The notes beneath the pieces were generated by a model, which was given only the letters and a program-made list of their open reading frames with translations, was not told where the DNA came from and searched no databases. 64,000 bases of DNA from Schistocerca nitens. Its lineage: Eukaryota; Arthropoda; Insecta; Orthoptera; Acrididae. Positions within the stretch are counted from its first letter, which is position 1. Every line of letters begins with the position of its first letter. The position numbers and the translations under genes are program-made. This document shows, piece by piece, positions 51,800-63,518 of the stretch. Location of the stretch: NCBI RefSeq assembly GCF_023898315.1, contig NC_064615.1:910630742-910694741 (forward strand). The letters are read 5' to 3'.

Positions 51800-51879
51800 T
51801 ACGCGACGCGGCCGCCGCAGGAGCTGCGTTCTACCCCACGAGAACACAGCGCAATGGCACAAAAACGAGAAGTAAAAAT

Positions 51880-51961
51880 TGGCAGCGGTGGGATTCGAAC
51901 CCACGCCTCCGAAGAGACTGGTGCCTTAAACCAGCGCCTTAGACCGCTCGGCCACGCTACC
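51880..51961 (-). tRNA. tRNA-Leu(AAG), unit 32
   Basis: Anticodon AAG. Confidence 0.96.
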
Positions 51962-52253
51962 TGCGCCAGCGTTCCCCGCGTCTCTAGAAAACAGTGCACG
52001 ACACAGTTTCCTGTTGTGCTGCGACTCGCTGCTCATGCATCGCACCTCAAACAACTGCCCCTTTCGACTATAGATTTAACCTCTCAGGCAGCTACCCACG
52101 CCCTGGGGCGGCCGAATTTCTTGTTGCTGATAATGAAATGGTAGTGCAACCTGCGGCGTGCGGAACATGAGTGTAAAGTGATGAGAGCATTGTGATTTCA
52201 AACACTGGGTGACGATCATGATTGCAGCAACAGCAAGGCAAAACCTTCAAAAT

Positions 52254-52325
52254 TGCCGTGACCAGGATTCGAACCTGGGTTTTTGCGGCCACAACGCAAT
52301 GTCCTAACCACTAGACGATCACGGC
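52254..52325 (-). tRNA. tRNA-His(GTG), unit 32
   Basis: Intact. Confidence 0.96.
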
Positions 52326-52656
52326 CGCGGAGGCGCCCGGGGAAGCAGTTCTCGCGACTGCACCCGCCCGGTACACAGCAAAGCTCAGCCCACTGCGTCA
52401 GACGCGATCTCCATTATATGTATACGGGCAAACGAAACGTGCCTGCGCTGTTAGGACACTAACCAGAGTGGGTAGCTGCATTCATCTCCCTGGCAGTGTC
52501 TTGCAGTCCTCCAAGTCTGTTGACCACAGGTGGACAGGTGTCGCATCTCTCTCGCCGTCACTTGTGGCCGTCATTCATACTTAACGTGCTTTTCTGCAAG
52601 CGTCAGTCGAGCAAAGTCGGGACAAGTCGCCTAAGAGGAGCAACAAAATGGTGGAT

Positions 52657-52728
52657 TTCCGGTACCGGGAATCGAACCCGGGCCTCCTGGGTGAGAGCCA
52701 GGTATCCTAGCCACTAGACGACACCGGA
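52657..52728 (-). tRNA. tRNA-Glu(CTC), unit 33
   Basis: Short spacer. Confidence 0.96.
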
Positions 52729-53002
52729 TAACGACACACGCACTCCTCCAACAAACACGGTGAGCGTCCACCCGCTACTTGACGACAACTGCAAAAATTA
52801 ACGCTTCCACTTCGTAGAACGGCATGCTCTGGACGTATCTCGTGGAGACGAACGCCAGCAATCATGAGACCAAACTGCGCCGGTGAATCCTGTTGTTACA
52901 CCGCGCACTGTGCTACGACAGTTTAAGAGAGCGACGCTCACGCTTTGCTGCGCTATTTCCTTCGCGGGAAATCAGTGCTCCTGTTTTCGAGACAGAAAAC
53001 GT

Positions 53003-53084
53003 TGGCAGCGGTGGGATTCGAACCCACGCCTCCGAAGAGACTGGTGCCTGAAACCAGCGCCTTAGACCGCTCGGCCACGCTACC
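53003..53084 (-). tRNA. tRNA-Leu(CAG), unit 33 first
   Basis: Linker variant C. Confidence 0.96.
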
Positions 53085-53164
53085 TACGCGCCGCGGCCGC
53101 CGCAGGAGCTGCGTTCTACCCCACGAGAACACAGCGCAATGGCACAAAAACGAGAAGTAAAAAT

Positions 53165-53246
53165 TGGCAGCGGTGGGATTCGAACCCACGCCTCCGAAGA
53201 GACTGGTGCCTGAAACCAGCGCCTTAGACCGCTCGGCCACGCTACC
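53165..53246 (-). tRNA. tRNA-Leu(CAG), unit 33 second
   Basis: Second of two. Confidence 0.96.
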
Positions 53247-53326
53247 TACGCGACGCGGCCGCCGCAGGAGCTGCGTTCTACCCCACGAGAACACAGCGCA
53301 ATGGCACAAAAACGAGAAGTAAAAAT

Positions 53327-53408
53327 TGGCAGCGGTGGGATTCGAACCCACGCCTCCGAAGAGACTGGTGCCTTAAACCAGCGCCTTAGACCGCTCGGCC
53401 ACGCTACC
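53327..53408 (-). tRNA. tRNA-Leu(AAG), unit 33
   Basis: Upstream flank variant T. Confidence 0.96.
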
Positions 53409-53700
53409 TGCGCCAGCGTTCCCCGCGTCTCTAGAAAACAGTGCACGACACAGTTTCCTGTTGTGCTGCGACTCGCTGCTCATGCATCGCACCTCAAACA
53501 ACTGCCCCTTTCGACTATATATTTAACCTCTCAGGCAGCTACCCACGCCCTGGGGCGGCCGAATTTCTTGTTGCTGATAATGAAATGGTAGTGCAACCTG
53601 CGGCGTGCGGAACATGAGTGTAAAGTGATGAGAGCATTGTGATTTCAAACACTGGGTGACGATCATGATTGCAGCAACAGCAAGGCAAAACCTTCAAAAT

Positions 53701-53772
53701 TGCCGTGACCAGGATTCGAACCTGGGTTTTTGCGGCCACAACGCAATGTCCTAACCACTAGACGATCACGGC
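53701..53772 (-). tRNA. tRNA-His(GTG), unit 33
   Basis: Intact. Confidence 0.96.
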
Positions 53773-54114
53773 CGCGGAGGCGCCCGGGGAAGCAGTTCTC
53801 GCGACTGCACCCGCCCGGTACACAGCAAAGCTCAGCCCACTGCGTCAGACGCGATCTCCATTATATGTATACGGGCAAACGAAACGTGCCTGCGCTGTTA
53901 GGACACTAACCAGAGTGGGTAGCTGCATTCATCTCCCTGGCAGTGTCTTGCAGTCCTCCAAGTCTGTTGACCACAGGTGGACAGGTGTCGCATCTCTCTC
54001 GCCGTCACTTGTGGCCGTCATTCATACTTAACGTGCTTTTCTGCAAGCGTCAGCGTAGCGTCAGTCGAGCAAAGTCGGGACAAGTCGCCTAAGAGGAGCA
54101 ACAAAATGGTGGAT

Positions 54115-54186
54115 TTCCGGTACCGGGAATCGAACCCGGGCCTCCTGGGTGAGAGCCAGGTATCCTAGCCACTAGACGACACCGGA
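54115..54186 (-). tRNA. tRNA-Glu(CTC), unit 34
   Basis: Long spacer. Confidence 0.96.
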
Positions 54187-54460
54187 TAACGACACACGCA
54201 CTCCTCCAACAAACACGGTGAGCGTCCACCCGCTACTTGACGACAACTGCAAAAATTAACGCTTCCACTTCGTAGAACGGCATGCTCTGGACGTATCTCG
54301 TGGAGACGAACGCCAGCAATCATGAGACCAAACTGCGCCGGTGAATCCTGTTGTTACACCGCGCACTGTGCTACGACAGTTTAAGAGAGCGACGCTCACG
54401 CTTTGCTGCGCTATTTCCTTCGCGGGAAATCAGTGCTCCTGTTTTCGAGACAGAAAACGT

Positions 54461-54542
54461 TGGCAGCGGTGGGATTCGAACCCACGCCTCCGAAGAGACT
54501 GGTGCCTGAAACCAGCGCCTTAGACCGCTCGGCCACGCTACC
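54461..54542 (-). tRNA. tRNA-Leu(CAG), unit 34 first
   Basis: Linker variant C. Confidence 0.96.
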
Positions 54543-54622
54543 TACGCGCCGCGGCCGCCGCAGGAGCTGCGTTCTACCCCACGAGAACACAGCGCAATGG
54601 CACAAAAACGAGAAGTAAAAAT

Positions 54623-54704
54623 TGGCAGCGGTGGGATTCGAACCCACGCCTCCGAAGAGACTGGTGCCTGAAACCAGCGCCTTAGACCGCTCGGCCACGC
54701 TACC
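54623..54704 (-). tRNA. tRNA-Leu(CAG), unit 34 second
   Basis: Second of two. Confidence 0.96.
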
Positions 54705-54784
54705 TACGCGACGCGGCCGCCGCAGGAGCTGCGTTCTACCCCACGAGAACACAGCGCAATGGCACAAAAACGAGAAGTAAAAAT

Positions 54785-54866
54785 TGGCAGCGGTGGGATT
54801 CGAACCCACGCCTCCGAAGAGACTGGTGCCTTAAACCAGCGCCTTAGACCGCTCGGCCACGCTACC
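54785..54866 (-). tRNA. tRNA-Leu(AAG), unit 34
   Basis: Anticodon AAG. Confidence 0.96.
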
Positions 54867-55158
54867 TGCGCCAGCGTTCCCCGCGTCTCTAGAAAACAGT
54901 GCACGACACAGTTTCCTGTTGTGCTGCGACTCGCTGCTCATGCATCGCACCTCAAACAACTGCCCCTTTCGACTATAGATTTAACCTCTCAGGCAGCTAC
55001 CCACGCCCTGGGGCGGCCGAATTTCTTGTTGCTGATAATGAAATGGTAGTGCAACCTGCGGCGTGCGGAACATGAGTGTAAAGTGATGAGAGCATTGTGA
55101 TTTCAAACACTGGGTGACGATCATGATTGCAGCAACAGCAAGGCAAAACCTTCAAAAT

Positions 55159-55230
55159 TGCCGTGACCAGGATTCGAACCTGGGTTTTTGCGGCCACAAC
55201 GCAATGTCCTAACCACTAGACGATCACGGC
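55159..55230 (-). tRNA. tRNA-His(GTG), unit 34
   Basis: Intact. Confidence 0.96.
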
Positions 55231-55561
55231 CGCGGAGGCGCCCGGGGAAGCAGTTCTCGCGACTGCACCCGCCCGGTACACAGCAAAGCTCAGCCCACTG
55301 CGTCAGACGCGATCTCCATTATATGTATACGGGCAAACGAAACGTGCCTGCGCTGTTAGGACACTAACCAGAGTGGGTAGCTGCATTCATCTCCCTGGCA
55401 GTGTCTTGCAGTCCTCCAAGTCTGTTGACCACAGGTGGACAGGTGTCGCATCTCTCTCGCCGTCACTTGTGGCCGTCATTCATACTTAACGTGCTTTTCT
55501 GCAAGCGTCAGTCGAGCAAAGTCGGGACAAGTCGCCTAAGAGGAGCAACAAAATGGTGGAT

Positions 55562-55633
55562 TTCCGGTACCGGGAATCGAACCCGGGCCTCCTGGGTGAG
55601 AGCCAGGTATCCTAGCCACTAGACGACACCGGA
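55562..55633 (-). tRNA. tRNA-Glu(CTC), unit 35
   Basis: Short spacer. Confidence 0.96.
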
Positions 55634-55907
55634 TAACGACACACGCACTCCTCCAACAAACACGGTGAGCGTCCACCCGCTACTTGACGACAACTGCAAA
55701 AATTAACGCTTCCACTTCGTAGAACGGCATGCTCTGGACGTATCTCGTGGAGACGAACGCCAGCAATCATGAGACCAAACTGCGCCGGTGAATCCTGTTG
55801 TTACACCGCGCACTGTGCTACGACAGTTTAAGAGAGCGACGCTCACGCTTTGCTGCGCTATTTCCTTCGCGGGAAATCAGTGCTCCTGTTTTCGAGACAG
55901 AAAACGT

Positions 55908-55989
55908 TGGCAGCGGTGGGATTCGAACCCACGCCTCCGAAGAGACTGGTGCCTGAAACCAGCGCCTTAGACCGCTCGGCCACGCTACC
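55908..55989 (-). tRNA. tRNA-Leu(CAG), unit 35 first
   Basis: First of two. Confidence 0.96.
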
Positions 55990-56069
55990 TACGCGACGCG
56001 GCCGCCGCAGGAGCTGCGTTCTACCCCACGAGAACACAGCGCAATGGCACAAAAACGAGAAGTAAAAAT

Positions 56070-56151
56070 TGGCAGCGGTGGGATTCGAACCCACGCCTCC
56101 GAAGAGACTGGTGCCTGAAACCAGCGCCTTAGACCGCTCGGCCACGCTACC
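56070..56151 (-). tRNA. tRNA-Leu(CAG), unit 35 second
   Basis: Second of two. Confidence 0.96.
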
Positions 56152-56231
56152 TACGCGACGCGGCCGCCGCAGGAGCTGCGTTCTACCCCACGAGAACACA
56201 GCGCAATGGCACAAAAACGAGAAGTAAAAAT

Positions 56232-56313
56232 TGGCAGCGGTGGGATTCGAACCCACGCCTCCGAAGAGACTGGTGCCTTAAACCAGCGCCTTAGACCGCT
56301 CGGCCACGCTACC
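56232..56313 (-). tRNA. tRNA-Leu(AAG), unit 35
   Basis: Anticodon AAG. Confidence 0.96.
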
Positions 56314-56605
56314 TGCGCCAGCGTTCCCCGCGTCTCTAGAAAACAGTGCACGACACAGTTTCCTGTTGTGCTGCGACTCGCTGCTCATGCATCGCACCTC
56401 AAACAACTGCCCCTTTCGACTATAGATTTAACCTCTCAGGCAGCTACCCACGCCCTGGGGCGGCCGAATTTCTTGTTGCTGATAATGAAATGGTAGTGCA
56501 ACCTGCGGCGTGCGGAACATGAGTGTAAAGTGATGAGAGCATTGTGATTTCAAACACTGGGTGACGATCATGATTGCAGCAACAGCAAGGCAAAACCTTC
56601 AAAAT

Positions 56606-56677
56606 TGCCGTGACCAGGATTCGAACCTGGGTTTTTGCGGCCACAACGCAATGTCCTAACCACTAGACGATCACGGC
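56606..56677 (-). tRNA. tRNA-His(GTG), unit 35
   Basis: Intact. Confidence 0.96.
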
Positions 56678-57008
56678 CGCGGAGGCGCCCGGGGAAGCAG
56701 TTCTCGCGACTGCACCCGCCCGGTACACAGCAAAGCTCAGCCCACTGCGTCAGACGCGATCTCCATTATATGTATACGGGCAAACGAAACGTGCCTGCGC
56801 TGTTAGGACACTAACCAGAGTGGGTAGCTGCATTCATCTCCCTGGCAGTGTCTTGCAGTCCTCCAAGTCTGTTGACCACAGGTGGACAGGTGTCGCATCT
56901 CTCTCGCCGTCACTTGTGGCCGTCATTCATACTTAACGTGCTTTTCTGCAAGCGTCAGTCGAGCAAAGTCGGGACAAGTCGCCTAAGAGGAGCAACAAAA
57001 TGGTGGAT

Positions 57009-57080
57009 TTCCGGTACCGGGAATCGAACCCGGGCCTCCTGGGTGAGAGCCAGGTATCCTAGCCACTAGACGACACCGGA
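57009..57080 (-). tRNA. tRNA-Glu(CTC), unit 36
   Basis: Short spacer. Confidence 0.96.
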
Positions 57081-57354
57081 TAACGACACACGCACTCCTC
57101 CAACAAACACGGTGAGCGTCCACCCGCTACTTGACGACAACTGCAAAAATTAACGCTTCCACTTCGTAGAACGGCATGCTCTGGACGTATCTCGTGGAGA
57201 CGAACGCCAGCAATCATGAGACCAAACTGCGCCGGTGAATCCTGTTGTTACACCGCGCACTGTGCTACGACAGTTTAAGAGAGCGACGCTCACGCTTTGC
57301 TGCGCTATTTCCTTCGCGGGAAATCAGTGCTCCTGTTTTCGAGACAGAAAACGT

Positions 57355-57436
57355 TGGCAGCGGTGGGATTCGAACCCACGCCTCCGAAGAGACTGGTGCC
57401 TGAAACCAGCGCCTTAGACCGCTCGGCCACGCTACC
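57355..57436 (-). tRNA. tRNA-Leu(CAG), unit 36 first
   Basis: Linker variant C. Confidence 0.96.
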
Positions 57437-57516
57437 TACGCGCCGCGGCCGCCGCAGGAGCTGCGTTCTACCCCACGAGAACACAGCGCAATGGCACAAA
57501 AACGAGAAGTAAAAAT

Positions 57517-57598
57517 TGGCAGCGGTGGGATTCGAACCCACGCCTCCGAAGAGACTGGTGCCTGAAACCAGCGCCTTAGACCGCTCGGCCACGCTACC
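57517..57598 (-). tRNA. tRNA-Leu(CAG), unit 36 second
   Basis: Second of two. Confidence 0.96.
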
Positions 57599-57678
57599 TA
57601 CGCGACGCGGCCGCCGCAGGAGCTGCGTTCTACCCCACGAGAACACAGCGCAATGGCACAAAAACGAGAAGTAAAAAT

Positions 57679-57760
57679 TGGCAGCGGTGGGATTCGAACC
57701 CACGCCTCCGAAGAGACTGGTGCCTTAAACCAGCGCCTTAGACCGCTCGGCCACGCTACC
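57679..57760 (-). tRNA. tRNA-Leu(AAG), unit 36
   Basis: Upstream flank variant T. Confidence 0.96.
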
Positions 57761-58052
57761 TGCGCCAGCGTTCCCCGCGTCTCTAGAAAACAGTGCACGA
57801 CACAGTTTCCTGTTGTGCTGCGACTCGCTGCTCATGCATCGCACCTCAAACAACTGCCCCTTTCGACTATATATTTAACCTCTCAGGCAGCTACCCACGC
57901 CCTGGGGCGGCCGAATTTCTTGTTGCTGATAATGAAATGGTAGTGCAACCTGCGGCGTGCGGAACATGAGTGTAAAGTGATGAGAGCATTGTGATTTCAA
58001 ACACTGGGTGACGATCATGATTGCAGCAACAGCAAGGCAAAACCTTCAAAAT

Positions 58053-58124
58053 TGCCGTGACCAGGATTCGAACCTGGGTTTTTGCGGCCACAACGCAATG
58101 TCCTAACCACTAGACGATCACGGC
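58053..58124 (-). tRNA. tRNA-His(GTG), unit 36
   Basis: Intact. Confidence 0.96.
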
Positions 58125-58466
58125 CGCGGAGGCGCCCGGGGAAGCAGTTCTCGCGACTGCACCCGCCCGGTACACAGCAAAGCTCAGCCCACTGCGTCAG
58201 ACGCGATCTCCATTATATGTATACGGGCAAACGAAACGTGCCTGCGCTGTTAGGACACTAACCAGAGTGGGTAGCTGCATTCATCTCCCTGGCAGTGTCT
58301 TGCAGTCCTCCAAGTCTGTTGACCACAGGTGGACAGGTGTCGCATCTCTCTCGCCGTCACTTGTGGCCGTCATTCATACTTAACGTGCTTTTCTGCAAGC
58401 GTCAGCGTAGCGTCAGTCGAGCAAAGTCGGGACAAGTCGCCTAAGAGGAGCAACAAAATGGTGGAT

Positions 58467-58538
58467 TTCCGGTACCGGGAATCGAACCCGGGCCTCCTGG
58501 GTGAGAGCCAGGTATCCTAGCCACTAGACGACACCGGA
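58467..58538 (-). tRNA. tRNA-Glu(CTC), unit 37
   Basis: Long spacer. Confidence 0.96.
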
Positions 58539-58812
58539 TAACGACACACGCACTCCTCCAACAAACACGGTGAGCGTCCACCCGCTACTTGACGACAACT
58601 GCAAAAATTAACGCTTCCACTTCGTAGAACGGCATGCTCTGGACGTATCTCGTGGAGACGAACGCCAGCAATCATGAGACCAAACTGCGCCGGTGAATCC
58701 TGTTGTTACACCGCGCACTGTGCTACGACAGTTTAAGAGAGCGACGCTCACGCTTTGCTGCGCTATTTCCTTCGCGGGAAATCAGTGCTCCTGTTTTCGA
58801 GACAGAAAACGT

Positions 58813-58894
58813 TGGCAGCGGTGGGATTCGAACCCACGCCTCCGAAGAGACTGGTGCCTGAAACCAGCGCCTTAGACCGCTCGGCCACGCTACC
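58813..58894 (-). tRNA. tRNA-Leu(CAG), unit 37 first
   Basis: Linker variant C. Confidence 0.96.
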
Positions 58895-58974
58895 TACGCG
58901 CCGCGGCCGCCGCAGGAGCTGCGTTCTACCCCACGAGAACACAGCGCAATGGCACAAAAACGAGAAGTAAAAAT

Positions 58975-59056
58975 TGGCAGCGGTGGGATTCGAACCCACG
59001 CCTCCGAAGAGACTGGTGCCTGAAACCAGCGCCTTAGACCGCTCGGCCACGCTACC
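58975..59056 (-). tRNA. tRNA-Leu(CAG), unit 37 second
   Basis: Second of two; private C-to-A change in the linker at about 59081. Confidence 0.96.
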
Positions 59057-59136
59057 TACGCGACGCGGCCGCCGCAGGAGATGCGTTCTACCCCACGAGA
59101 ACACAGCGCAATGGCACAAAAACGAGAAGTAAAAAT

Positions 59137-59218
59137 TGGCAGCGGTGGGATTCGAACCCACGCCTCCGAAGAGACTGGTGCCTTAAACCAGCGCCTTAGA
59201 CCGCTCGGCCACGCTACC
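59137..59218 (-). tRNA. tRNA-Leu(AAG), unit 37
   Basis: Anticodon AAG. Confidence 0.96.
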
Positions 59219-59510
59219 TGCGCCAGCGTTCCCCGCGTCTCTAGAAAACAGTGCACGACACAGTTTCCTGTTGTGCTGCGACTCGCTGCTCATGCATCGC
59301 ACCTCAAACAACTGCCCCTTTCGACTATAGATTTAACCTCTCAGGCAGCTACCCACGCCCTGGGGCGGCCGAATTTCTTGTTGCTGATAATGAAATGGTA
59401 GTGCAACCTGCGGCGTGCGGAACATGAGTGTAAAGTGATGAGAGCATTGTGATTTCAAACACTGGGTGACGATCATGATTGCAGCAACAGCAAGGCAAAA
59501 CCTTCAAAAT

Positions 59511-59582
59511 TGCCGTGACCAGGATTCGAACCTGGGTTTTTGCGGCCACAACGCAATGTCCTAACCACTAGACGATCACGGC
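59511..59582 (-). tRNA. tRNA-His(GTG), unit 37
   Basis: Intact. Confidence 0.96.
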
Positions 59583-59913
59583 CGCGGAGGCGCCCGGGGA
59601 AGCAGTTCTCGCGACTGCACCCGCCCGGTACACAGCAAAGCTCAGCCCACTGCGTCAGACGCGATCTCCATTATATGTATACGGGCAAACGAAACGTGCC
59701 TGCGCTGTTAGGACACTAACCAGAGTGGGTAGCTGCATTCATCTCCCTGGCAGTGTCTTGCAGTCCTCCAAGTCTGTTGACCACAGGTGGACAGGTGTCG
59801 CATCTCTCTCGCCGTCACTTGTGGCCGTCATTCATACTTAACGTGCTTTTCTGCAAGCGTCAGTCGAGCAAAGTCGGGACAAGTCGCCTAAGAGGAGCAA
59901 CAAAATGGTGGAT

Positions 59914-59985
59914 TTCCGGTACCGGGAATCGAACCCGGGCCTCCTGGGTGAGAGCCAGGTATCCTAGCCACTAGACGACACCGGA
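59914..59985 (-). tRNA. tRNA-Glu(CTC), unit 38
   Basis: Short spacer. Confidence 0.96.
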
Positions 59986-60259
59986 TAACGACACACGCAC
60001 TCCTCCAACAAACACGGTGAGCGTCCACCCGCTACTTGACGACAACTGCAAAAATTAACGCTTCCACTTCGTAGAACGGCATGCTCTGGACGTATCTCGT
60101 GGAGACGAATGCCAGCAATCATGAGACCAAACTGCGCCGGTGAATCCTGTTGTTACACCGCGCACTGTGCTACGACAGTTTAAGAGAGCGACGCTCACGC
60201 TTTGCTGCGCTATTTCCTTCGCGGGAAATCAGTGCTCCTGTTTTCGAGACAGAAAACGT

Positions 60260-60341
60260 TGGCAGCGGTGGGATTCGAACCCACGCCTCCGAAGAGACTG
60301 GTGCCTGAAACCAGCGCCTTAGACCGCTCGGCCACGCTACC
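60260..60341 (-). tRNA. tRNA-Leu(CAG), unit 38 first
   Basis: Linker variant C. Confidence 0.96.
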
Positions 60342-60421
60342 TACGCGCCGCGGCCGCCGCAGGAGCTGCGTTCTACCCCACGAGAACACAGCGCAATGGC
60401 ACAAAAACGAGAAGTAAAAAT

Positions 60422-60503
60422 TGGCAGCGGTGGGATTCGAACCCACGCCTCCGAAGAGACTGGTGCCTGAAACCAGCGCCTTAGACCGCTCGGCCACGCT
60501 ACC
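60422..60503 (-). tRNA. tRNA-Leu(CAG), unit 38 second
   Basis: Second of two. Confidence 0.96.
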
Positions 60504-60583
60504 TACGCGACGCGGCCGCCGCAGGAGCTGCGTTCTACCCCACGAGAACACAGCGCAATGGCACAAAAACGAGAAGTAAAAAT

Positions 60584-60665
60584 TGGCAGCGGTGGGATTC
60601 GAACCCACGCCTCCGAAGAGACTGGTGCCTTAAACCAGCGCCTTAGACCGCTCGGCCACGCTACC
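60584..60665 (-). tRNA. tRNA-Leu(AAG), unit 38
   Basis: Upstream flank variant T. Confidence 0.96.
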
Positions 60666-60957
60666 TGCGCCAGCGTTCCCCGCGTCTCTAGAAAACAGTG
60701 CACGACACAGTTTCCTGTTGTGCTGCGACTCGCTGCTCATGCATCGCACCTCAAACAACTGCCCCTTTCGACTATATATTTAACCTCTCAGGCAGCTACC
60801 CACGCCCTGGGGCGGCCGAATTTCTTGTTGCTGATAATGAAATGGTAGTGCAACCTGCGGCGTGCGGAACATGAGTGTAAAGTGATGAGAGCATTGTGAT
60901 TTCAAACACTGGGTGACGATCATGATTGCAGCAACAGCAAGGCAAAACCTTCAAAAT

Positions 60958-61029
60958 TGCCGTGACCAGGATTCGAACCTGGGTTTTTGCGGCCACAACG
61001 CAATGTCCTAACCACTAGACGATCACGGC
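60958..61029 (-). tRNA. tRNA-His(GTG), unit 38
   Basis: Intact. Confidence 0.96.
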
Positions 61030-61371
61030 CGCGGAGGCGCCCGGGGAAGCAGTTCTCGCGACTGCACCCGCCCGGTACACAGCAAAGCTCAGCCCACTGC
61101 GTCAGACGCGATCTCCATTATATGTATACGGGCAAACGAAACGTGCCTGCGCTGTTAGGACACTAACCAGAGTGGGTAGCTGCATTCATCTCCCTGGCAG
61201 TGTCTTGCAGTCCTCCAAGTCTGTTGACCACAGGTGGACAGGTGTCGCATCTCTCTCGCCGTCACTTGTGGCCGTCATTCATACTTAACGTGCTTTTCTG
61301 CAAGCGTCAGCGTAGCGTCAGTCGAGCAAAGTCGGGACAAGTCGCCTAAGAGGAGCAACAAAATGGTGGAT

Positions 61372-61443
61372 TTCCGGTACCGGGAATCGAACCCGGGCCT
61401 CCTGGGTGAGAGCCAGGTATCCTAGCCACTAGACGACACCGGA
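61372..61443 (-). tRNA. tRNA-Glu(CTC), unit 39
   Basis: Long spacer. Confidence 0.96.
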
Positions 61444-61717
61444 TAACGACACACGCACTCCTCCAACAAACACGGTGAGCGTCCACCCGCTACTTGACGA
61501 CAACTGCAAAAATTAACGCTTCCACTTCGTAGAACGGCATGCTCTGGACGTATCTCGTGGAGACGAACGCCAGCAATCATGAGACCAAACTGCGCCGGTG
61601 AATCCTGTTGTTACACCGCGCACTGTGCTACGACAGTTTAAGAGAGCGACGCTCACGCTTTGCTGCGCTATTTCCTTCGCGGGAAATCAGTGCTCCTGTT
61701 TTCGAGACAGAAAACGT

Positions 61718-61799
61718 TGGCAGCGGTGGGATTCGAACCCACGCCTCCGAAGAGACTGGTGCCTGAAACCAGCGCCTTAGACCGCTCGGCCACGCTACC
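61718..61799 (-). tRNA. tRNA-Leu(CAG), unit 39 first
   Basis: First of two. Confidence 0.96.
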
Positions 61800-61879
61800 T
61801 ACGCGACGCGGCCGCCGCAGGAGCTGCGTTCTACCCCACGAGAACACAGCGCAATGGCACAAAAACGAGAAGTAAAAAT

Positions 61880-61961
61880 TGGCAGCGGTGGGATTCGAAC
61901 CCACGCCTCCGAAGAGACTGGTGCCTGAAACCAGCGCCTTAGACCGCTCGGCCACGCTACC
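61880..61961 (-). tRNA. tRNA-Leu(CAG), unit 39 second
   Basis: Second of two. Confidence 0.96.
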
Positions 61962-62041
61962 TACGCGACGCGGCCGCCGCAGGAGCTGCGTTCTACCCCA
62001 CGAGAACACAGCGCAATGGCACAAAAACGAGAAGTAAAAAT

Positions 62042-62123
62042 TGGCAGCGGTGGGATTCGAACCCACGCCTCCGAAGAGACTGGTGCCTTAAACCAGCGCC
62101 TTAGACCGCTCGGCCACGCTACC
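62042..62123 (-). tRNA. tRNA-Leu(AAG), unit 39
   Basis: Upstream flank variant T. Confidence 0.96.
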
Positions 62124-62415
62124 TGCGCCAGCGTTCCCCGCGTCTCTAGAAAACAGTGCACGACACAGTTTCCTGTTGTGCTGCGACTCGCTGCTCATGC
62201 ATCGCACCTCAAACAACTGCCCCTTTCGACTATATATTTAACCTCTCAGGCAGCTACCCACGCCCTGGGGCGGCCGAATTTCTTGTTGCTGATAATGAAA
62301 TGGTAGTGCAACCTGCGGCGTGCGGAACATGAGTGTAAAGTGATGAGAGCATTGTGATTTCAAACACTGGGTGACGATCATGATTGCAGCAACAGCAAGG
62401 CAAAACCTTCAAAAT

Positions 62416-62487
62416 TGCCGTGACCAGGATTCGAACCTGGGTTTTTGCGGCCACAACGCAATGTCCTAACCACTAGACGATCACGGC
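62416..62487 (-). tRNA. tRNA-His(GTG), unit 39
   Basis: Intact. Confidence 0.96.
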
Positions 62488-62818
62488 CGCGGAGGCGCCC
62501 GGGGAAGCAGTTCTCGCGACTGCACCCGCCCGGTACACAGCAAAGCTCAGCCCACTGCGTCAGACGCGATCTCCATTATATGTATACGGGCAAACGAAAC
62601 GTGCCTGCGCTGTTAGGACACTAACCAGAGTGGGTAGCTGCATTCATCTCCCTGGCAGTGTCTTGCAGTCCTCCAAGTCTGTTGACCACAGGTGGACAGG
62701 TGTCGCATCTCTCTCGCCGTCACTTGTGGCCGTCATTCATACTTAACGTGCTTTTCTGCAAGCGTCAGTCGAGCAAAGTCGGGACAAGTCGCCTAAGAGG
62801 AGCAACAAAATGGTGGAT

Positions 62819-62890
62819 TTCCGGTACCGGGAATCGAACCCGGGCCTCCTGGGTGAGAGCCAGGTATCCTAGCCACTAGACGACACCGGA
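62819..62890 (-). tRNA. tRNA-Glu(CTC), unit 40
   Basis: Short spacer. Confidence 0.96.
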
Positions 62891-63164
62891 TAACGACACA
62901 CGCACTCCTCCAACAAACACGGTGAGCGTCCACCCGCTACTTGACGACAACTGCAAAAATTAACGCTTCCACTTCGTAGAACGGCATGCTCTGGACGTAT
63001 CTCGTGGAGACGAACGCCAGCAATCATGAGACCAAACTGCGCCGGTGAATCCTGTTGTTACACCGCGCACTGTGCTACGACAGTTTAAGAGAGCGACGCT
63101 CACGCTTTGCTGCGCTATTTCCTTCGCGGGAAATCAGTGCTCCTGTTTTCGAGACAGAAAACGT

Positions 63165-63246
63165 TGGCAGCGGTGGGATTCGAACCCACGCCTCCGAAGA
63201 GACTGGTGCCTGAAACCAGCGCCTTAGACCGCTCGGCCACGCTACC
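63165..63246 (-). tRNA. tRNA-Leu(CAG), unit 40
   Basis: Only CAG copy of this unit. Confidence 0.96.
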
Positions 63247-63326
63247 TACGCGACGCGGCCGCCGCAGGAGCTGCGTTCTACCCCACGAGAACACAGCGCA
63301 ATGGCACAAAAACGAGAAGTAAAAAT

Positions 63327-63408
63327 TGGCAGCGGTGGGATTCGAACCCACGCCTCCGAAGAGACTGGTGCCTTAAACCAGCGCCTTAGACCGCTCGGCC
63401 ACGCTACC
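63327..63408 (-). tRNA. tRNA-Leu(AAG), unit 40 first
   Basis: First member of the 192-bp tandem duplication. Confidence 0.96.
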
Positions 63409-63518
63409 TGCGCCAGCGTTCCCCGCGTCTCTAGAAAACAGTGCACGACACAGTTTCCTGTTGTGCTGCGACTCGCTGCTCATGCATCGCACCTCAAACA
63501 AAAACGAGAAGTAAAAAT

